A stretch of 64,000 nt of DNA from Hetaerina americana (Eukaryota > Arthropoda > Insecta > Odonata > Calopterygidae). The notes under the pieces were generated by a model. That model was given only the letters and a program-made list of their open reading frames with translations, was not told the DNA's origin and made no database searches. Made by a program: the position numbers and the translations under genes. The DNA lies in the NCBI GenBank assembly GCA_022747635.1, contig JAKTNV010000116.1, positions 72,001 through 136,000 of the forward strand. The letters run 5' to 3'. Positions 57,600-64,000 of the stretch are shown piece by piece. Positions within the stretch are counted from its first letter, which is position 1; each line of letters begins with the position of its first letter.

Positions 57600-58500
57600 C
57601 GTTTTCTTATACGATTTTGAATGTTGGCGAGTCAGAACAAAATTTTGCCCATACAGCGCCATTTATTGATTAATTTGAAGCCGCTAGAATTGAGTAATTT
57701 GCCGTTTGCCTGTCGGCGAATACAGATAACAATGTCGGCGAAAATCTTTGCTCCCTGCAGTTGCGAATTGCGTAGTGTGGTTAGATTTTTGTGTGCAAAA
57801 GGATCGTAAGCCGCCCAAATGTGTAGGGAGTTGCGCCTAGTTCATGGGACTACAGTGATGAGCGGAGGAAAGATTAGGCGGTGGTGCCCAGACTTCAAAA
57901 TGGCCGCGTAAATGTGCACGATGAAGAGCGGAGTGGCAAGACCTGTATCCGGACCAATTGAAATCGTTCAACGAGTGGACCAAGAGCTGCTGTGATCTGA
58001 TCGACGATCAGTGAGTGCTTTGGCTTTTCCTCTTGTTTGACGCACCAATATTCACAAAAGTTGTTGCGGAAAAACTCGGATAACTTACATCGTGTGCAAG
58101 GTGGGTGCCAAAAATGCTCCCCCACCCGCACAAAGAGCAAAGAATGTTGAGTGGACGAGCGTTTTCGGATTGCTATTGACAAAGCAGAGATGACTTGACC
58201 TTTCCCCTAGCGACTATTTGCTCTTCTTGCACTTGTAACTGTGCCTTGGTGGACAACGGTCTGGAGGTGACGAGGAACGCAAGACCACCGTTGTCTACTG
58301 TTCCAATTCCTAAGCTTCTTTTAAGAAACTTAAGAAACGCAGAGGGATTGAAGAAATTGGTGCAGCGTTACGAACAGTTGTTAGAAGTGAACGGCGATCA
58401 TGTAGAAAAGTGAAGTAGTTTTGTGGCCAATTTAAACCGTCAATGGAAACTTTTTCAAACGAATATATTTTTTATGATGATTTTTATGAACAGACCTAAC
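57600..58500 (+). mobile_element. mariner deletion derivative, old
   Basis: Coding remnants of a SETMAR-type mariner from the start (57732) to the C-terminus (58410). Terminal repeats could not be located with confidence, so the limits are approximate. The central catalytic block is missing, as in the other copies. Confidence 0.75.
57732..58413 (+). pseudogene. mariner transposase, several frames
   Basis: Start MSAKIFAPCSCELRSVVRFL then RELRLVHGTTVMSEGKIRRW (DNA-binding), IEIVQRVDQELL, and degenerate ITYIVCKVGAKNAP. It then passes directly to LDLSPSDYLLFLHL (third Asp) and, after frameshifts, to LKKLVQRYEQLLEVNGDHVE with the stop at 58411. At least four stops or frameshifts; the first two Asp blocks are absent. 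Confidence 0.8.
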
Positions 58501-59550
58501 TTGAAAAATAAACCCCTGAAAGAAAACGGAGTAGAAAATGAGAGCTGTGATTTCTTATATTTTTACTTACATATCTTAAAGAACTATTTTCATTTCGAAA
58601 TGGAGGGAATCTGTGGCACAACGCCTCATCTCAATGCATCGAGACAAACATATTTTAATCCTCTCTTCCAAGGGCTTGTTCACCCAGGATATTTCCTTCG
58701 CTTTAATGCTTCTTTTGCAGAAACGTATAGCATCTAGACTTCTTGAAGTTTCTGCAGCATTATTGAATGAAAATCAGATCTTTTTATGCTCTCATCAATT
58801 CAAATCATCCAAGGCATTCATTCCGTCTCATAAAACTCCATCATTCTTACTTTAGGTGAATAATAAGAGAGTGTAATCATTTCGTACTATTCCCTCATTC
58901 AGAAACGAGGACCATTTTCTCCCACTTACATCCGTGCATCCACCTTTTTTCTTTCAAGGAATCATATCGAATTCTTCTTGAGAATCTTACTTTCACCGAG
59001 ATACAATTCTACCCCGAGCGCGAATGTTTCCATTTTTGAAATTTTACCGGAAATAAAACTCCCCTAACTTGACGGAAAGTACTTTATTTTGTGAAGTTGA
59101 CTTAGCGTTTTCTATTTCCGCCAAAGAAATTTTCTCCGCAAAACCTTAATGGTTTCAACGGTCCAAAGTCACCTTCAAGGTTATCGTAACATATATTTTT
59201 GTCGGTTCATAAGTTTGAATGGAGAGTGGGAGGCAGAATCATAACGGTAGTATTACCTATAAACTGACAGAGGAGTGGGTGGGGGTCGGAATCATATCCA
59301 TACGTCGGGGTTATCCCAGGCGTGAGGATAAGGAGGAGAGAGTGGTGGGATGTTGCTATTATTTATGTGTCAGATACTGGTTCAAAGCTAAAGTTCTTTT
59401 GAGAAAATGGAGGAAACAAGGAAATATACGCTGAATGAGGTATGAAATGGGTAAAAAATTTAGCTAACGATTACGCTAACGACTATCTTAGAGCAATAAT
59501 AATTTTCGTAATGCCAAATGTATCCGATTATTTTTCTTTCTTTGTCAAGC
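58501..59550. other. No recognised feature
   Basis: Frames of 70-104 codons without recognised domains. Confidence 0.4.
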
Positions 59551-59551
59551 G

Positions 59552-59702
<151 letters not shown>

Positions 59703-62700
59703 TATTGTAAAATCATTCTATCAGGCGTATTGCGAAGTAGGAATAACTCATGAAGAGGTTTCGGTGTCTCCCGGCTCCCGTTTCAAAACTTCTCTCCATT
59801 CGTCCAATAGGCATATACTCGGATTAACCTGGAGTAGAAACCAAAGTTGACAGATTCTCCACTTTAGAATTTGCTTCAATAGATTAGTTACTCATATTGT
59901 GCTATCTTCTTACGACGCTATTTTTCATATTTATTGAATATTCTTCAGAATTGCAGATTGGATGTGTTACTTAAATTGGCATAATTTTTCTTTGCTTTTT
60001 GTTTATTATTATTTCCATTGATTGGAAAGGTAGTTTCCACGGTAGTTTCCATTTTTGACGTCATTGCGCTTGTTTGCGCTTGGCTTCGACTGAACACCTT
60101 CTCTAACAAGAGAGAGTGTAATTATCTCTGTCTAAAGGAATGAACAACCGAGCAATTATGCTATTTTGGCGATGAAATGTAATGTAATTTATATTGAGAG
60201 TGATGGTGGATTCAATGCGTTCAAAAAAAAGCAGCTTCTTATCGTTAATGCGGAATCTGGGAAACCATACTAAGAGATTCTGTGTTGTAGCGCGAAACAT
60301 AAAGTAGAAAGACTAAATATATGCACTATCTACAAACTACAGCGCAATACTTTTCATGCTGAATAATAATGGTACTAATTGCCTTGAAAAACATCTATTT
60401 TAATTTTCTCATAATGCCAATACCAAACCTAATGCATTGCATCGTGAAAAGAAGGAAATAAAATGTTTATGCTTATAAATATGGAAACTACAACTGCTCA
60501 TAGGCTAGACAAAACATAATTTATCGATATGTTGTACCATCCCACTCATTTCGATTCAATATACTTTCATTGCCTCTATCTTCCAAAATCTGAGCCTTGA
60601 ACCAATATCCGGCATAAAAGAACCAGCGCCGCCTCCCTTTACACAATTCACGTGTTTAGGGTAACATACACCCTTGCAGACGCTCTTAACGACCCCTATT
60701 CACTCACGTTAACCCGATCATGTTACTTACCAGGTAACTCAAGCTCCCTCTCTCCTTAAAATAGAGAACCTTCAAAAATATATGTGGGATGGAGATTTAT
60801 TAAACGAAAACGATTCTGTGAAGAAAATTTCTCGAGCGGAAAAGCAAATTCATTCTACGTAATATTTTCTCGGGAATATATTCCATAGATTATGAGGGAA
60901 TATTGTCAATGGGCACCACACGTTCCACTTGAAATCGCTGACGTACTATTTTCCCATACTTGTCTACAAGAAGTATTTGCCCCCTGTGCTCAGTGGGAAT
61001 GTTGGCTTTCATTTCGCTCGGGTGAAACATCCTTTTGGCTTCTGGCCAGGCGTTGTAAACCGAATAAGAGAAGAAAGGGGGGAAAAAAGTCTCCGGGTTC
61101 GTGTGGACCCTATCCAATCACGATTTTACGAAATGTACACCTCCCGGTGGGAATTCGCCGGATATGTTCTCCCGTGGACCGTGATAGTGAAATGACGAGA
61201 CTTGGGAATTAAAATCCCCGATCGTCGGTGAATATTCGCGCCCTGGGCCCCATGGCTGAGCAGTGGCCGATGGCACCAACTGAAGAGAGTTACAGCTTTT
61301 GTAAGTAACCTGTCTGAGGAGTGCACTTGGTGTCTTTGTACATTATTCTCAGCACGCGAAATTTACGGGCGCTTAAGTTTGGATTGGACATACTCCTTGA
61401 AAAAACATTTTTGATCATCAATTATTCTATGTGAGCACGATATTACTGAAAATTATACCATGTAATATTTTTAATTTGCACGATTTGCTTAGTACTTTTT
61501 AAAGGCGCATATCCAGTCTTTTCGAGTGTTTTAGCATGTTTCTCACAGTCAAAGCGATCGACGCGTACTCATGTTCACCGGATCCACAAGTCCAGTCCCA
61601 GTTGAAAGTGAACGTTTTCATGTCTTAGTCGAATGATTTGTGGTGCTTCGGTGAAAAGTGAAAGGGTTGCCTTTATTATGAAGGCCTGCCTACTTTGTGC
61701 ACTTAATGTGCAGTCTCTACATAAATGTCGGTTCTAGCAGCTTGTAGAAAGACGGCAAAGAGAGGAGCTAAGAGAGAGAGAGAGGTGGTTCTGAGGACTG
61801 GGTCAGGTGCCCAAGGAAGAAGCACTTTTCGTTCCCTCCCGACGCCAATCCCCTCCGTGATTTTCAGCGAAGTTTTACCAAAGATTCAGCTCGAGCACCT
61901 GGATTTACTGCTTTTTCATTTGAAGTGCGCCATCACTGCGATAAGAGGAGATTTGAATGTTCTCGTTGCTGCGTCATAATTTATTAAATGTTATTACTTA
62001 AATCTTAAATATAAATGTAAATCAGGATGAAATGACATTTGGATACAATTTACTGTAGGAAATGTTTCCACGAATGAGAAATATTTTTTTTTATTCGATC
62101 GTTTTTTTTTCGTGACGTCAGTCAAGGGGGAAGATTCATGTTGTTCGCCTTTTTTATAACCTCCTTCAGTTTGGCGCCGAGTGTCGTCTCGATAGGAAGC
62201 ACGTACTAATTTTCATATTTTTACCACTGATTTATCCTAGTTCATCATTTCAATACTCTGTATTCTTAATATAATGGGACCATAATTCTAATTATTGTGC
62301 TTATAACGATGGAAACAAAGTAGTAACAAAAGAAGTAGTGAAGACTTATTTATAAAAGTAAGTAGTACTTCCTTGAAATTGAAATCACACACTTGCCTTG
62401 GGAGAAACTTTTCTGAATGAATAAGAAAGCTAATGAGTGATTATCTCATTCGCAATTCAACGCCGTCGAGTTGTGGGATTTCTTCCTTCCCCTATCCGTG
62501 TCTGTACCGTAGCACTGCCAGGTGTATTTATGCTGCTCGATCGAGATTGTTACATTCATTCAGTGAGGAAAGTGAAAAGCCGTGCTGTCCGGGAGATTAA
62601 TTTATGCTGAACTTGATAAATTACTGTAATATTTTATATTAATCTCCGGAGCACAGATTTTCCCTTTCCGTAAATCATTCTCCTACTTACATATAAAAAC

Positions 62701-64000
62701 TCTCCTGTGTTCTAGCTCATTTAATAGCTATGCAGTTTGAGGAGTCGCTATGTTTTTTTTATTAATTAACAAGATAGTTAGCCATAATAGTCAATAATAA
62801 TTTTCATTGATGTAAGCAAACAATCAATTTTACAGTTTCAATATCTAATATATTTCAATTTCTTCTTCTTGGTAAATTTATACTGTTGTATTTGTGAGTT
62901 ACTTAATATTATTAATAAAATATTAATATTTTATTCCTTGAATGCTCTGCTACTAATTTAAACCGAGTTATTTCAATTAATTGTGGACTTTCAATTGATG
63001 ACGTAAATTCCCATTTATCAAGGATTTTTTTTATTTTTTTCAGGAAAATAGTTGCATTACCTGGTAAAACCGTCAATTCTCCTTAAGAAGCGCTTCAAGA
63101 TTAAAAAGCCCTCTGACGCTACGAGAACTACAAGATCCTGTAAAAAAACCCACGGACCACAGGCAAGGAATCCCTGAAAAAGACGGACGATGAAATCCAT
63201 CGTAAGTTGATCGCCCAGACAATTTTGTTATTGGACATTTCTGGCTAATTATGGAGTGATTTTAAATAAATATGATGCGATATCTGAAACAATGCTTTCT
63301 CAAAATCATAGCCAGTTCGCCGTTCTCCTATGATTCAGATTCTGTGATCTTGGTTTTATGGGTCTAGTGCGCATAGGGGTATTTCGTGAAGTAATAATTA
63401 AACAAGAGAGGAAAAGATGTCAGAAGACAGAAACACCGCCTGATTTTCCGCGTCCAGTCGAACTGATGAAGTCATTCGGTGTACATTGAAACGTTTGCCT
63501 GGCTTGCCATGCATGCTGTGTATTCCTGCTATTCGCTCCCCCGTGGTCATTCCACCACTTCCAAACACCATTCGCATCTTAGGTCATGGCATCACAGCAC
63601 AAATACGTAAGTGGAGCGCAAGGTATTTCTCAGAGTTTCCCAGCGCGTACGAAATAACCAGGAGGCCTTCGACGAAAGTTCCTCTGACATTCCATTATCT
63701 AGTAATTTAAACACTCCTTCAAGGGGGTCAGATTTTCTTAATTGCATATTTTTTTCATTCCCTTAGTGCTTCCCTATCTGCTCCGTGTAAGAAGGGATTT
63801 TTTCATTCCAATGACATGAGTGAAGTGTCAGCGACCACTACGCTGCGTTTGTGATTGCTCCGTTTAGGAACCCCCTGCTCTGATCCGACGCAAAAACAAA
63901 ATTTCGCTTGATTGTGCCGATTAAATTCTCGAATAAAATTGAAAGAAGAGAGAGCAGAAACGCGGCTACGCACCTGAGAACTCAGCCTTCCAATGAGCCA
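59703..64000. other. No recognised feature
   Basis: 4.3 kb without recognised transposon, tRNA or protein family. Overlapping frames at 60890-61326 are open on both strands but match nothing I know. A pyrimidine tract plus CAG at 63023-63044 looks like a splice acceptor, but the following frame closes quickly. A short GA run occurs near 61771. Confidence 0.35.

Noticed and set aside
60890..61326. Small host gene with frames of 66-106 codons
   Set aside because: Frames overlap on both strands, with no recognised domain, signal or splice pattern to choose between them.
63023..63044. Splice acceptor (long pyrimidine tract then CAG)
   Set aside because: The downstream frames close within a few dozen codons and nothing resembles a known exon; T-rich DNA makes such sites common by chance.

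Overview
The window looks like intergenic or intronic DNA from a large, repeat-rich animal genome, most probably an arthropod. The reasons are several mariner-family DNA transposons with TA target sites, RTE/BovB-like and CR1/L2/Jockey-like LINEs, tRNA-derived SINEs, long TA, TG, GATA and GA microsatellites, and no bacterial gene organisation. An insect such as a damselfly or other hemimetabolous insect would fit, but the sequence alone does not fix the species. I could not support any host protein-coding exon. Nearly every open frame with recognisable content belongs to a broken transposable element.

Layout: 1-1.3 kb is a minus-strand RTE-like LINE (leader, endonuclease, start of RT). At 1.4 kb is a mariner N-terminal fragment. 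At 2.3-2.6 kb is a head-to-head inverted tRNA-SINE with a 13-bp target duplication. At 3.1 kb is an RTE 3' end. At 4.0-4.25 kb, AT repeats surround a perfect 62-bp-arm palindrome. At 4.9-5.6 kb is the 3' end of a CR1/Jockey-like LINE. At 5.95-6.1 kb is an inverted-repeat element. From 8.7 to 9.45 kb the plus strand is strongly pyrimidine-rich. At 11.3-12.2 kb is a mariner deletion derivative. From 12.8 to 16.2 kb come LINE 3' ends, TA arrays, a tRNA-SINE and the best RTE reverse-transcriptase frame (306 codons). Further LINE copies lie at 17.7-20.1 kb and 22.9-24.4 kb.

The second half carries mariners at 28.0-28.9, 29.8-30.7, 38.2-39.5, 40.5-41.0, 52.8-53.7 and 57.6-58.5 kb. At 34.2-37.3 kb is a three-level nest: an RTE-like LINE interrupted by one mariner, which is itself interrupted by a second mariner of another family. 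SINEs lie at 37.6, 44.3-45.3, 56.0 and 57.3 kb. At 54.6-55.6 kb a minus-strand RTE copy is split by a 280-bp insertion with a 10-bp target duplication.

The genes do not form a pathway. The shared biology is self-copying: LINE reverse transcriptases could have mobilised the SINEs, two of which end in a tail resembling the CR1-like LINE 3' end. Most mariners keep both ends and the helix-turn-helix and D34D C-terminal pieces of the transposase but have lost the middle, so they could move only with a transposase supplied from elsewhere. No complete, frame-intact autonomous element is present. Gene-free stretches are described in their own entries. CpG-rich patches near 22.2, 43.0-43.6 and 48.1-48.6 kb are the likeliest places for a host promoter or first exon, but I cannot demonstrate one.
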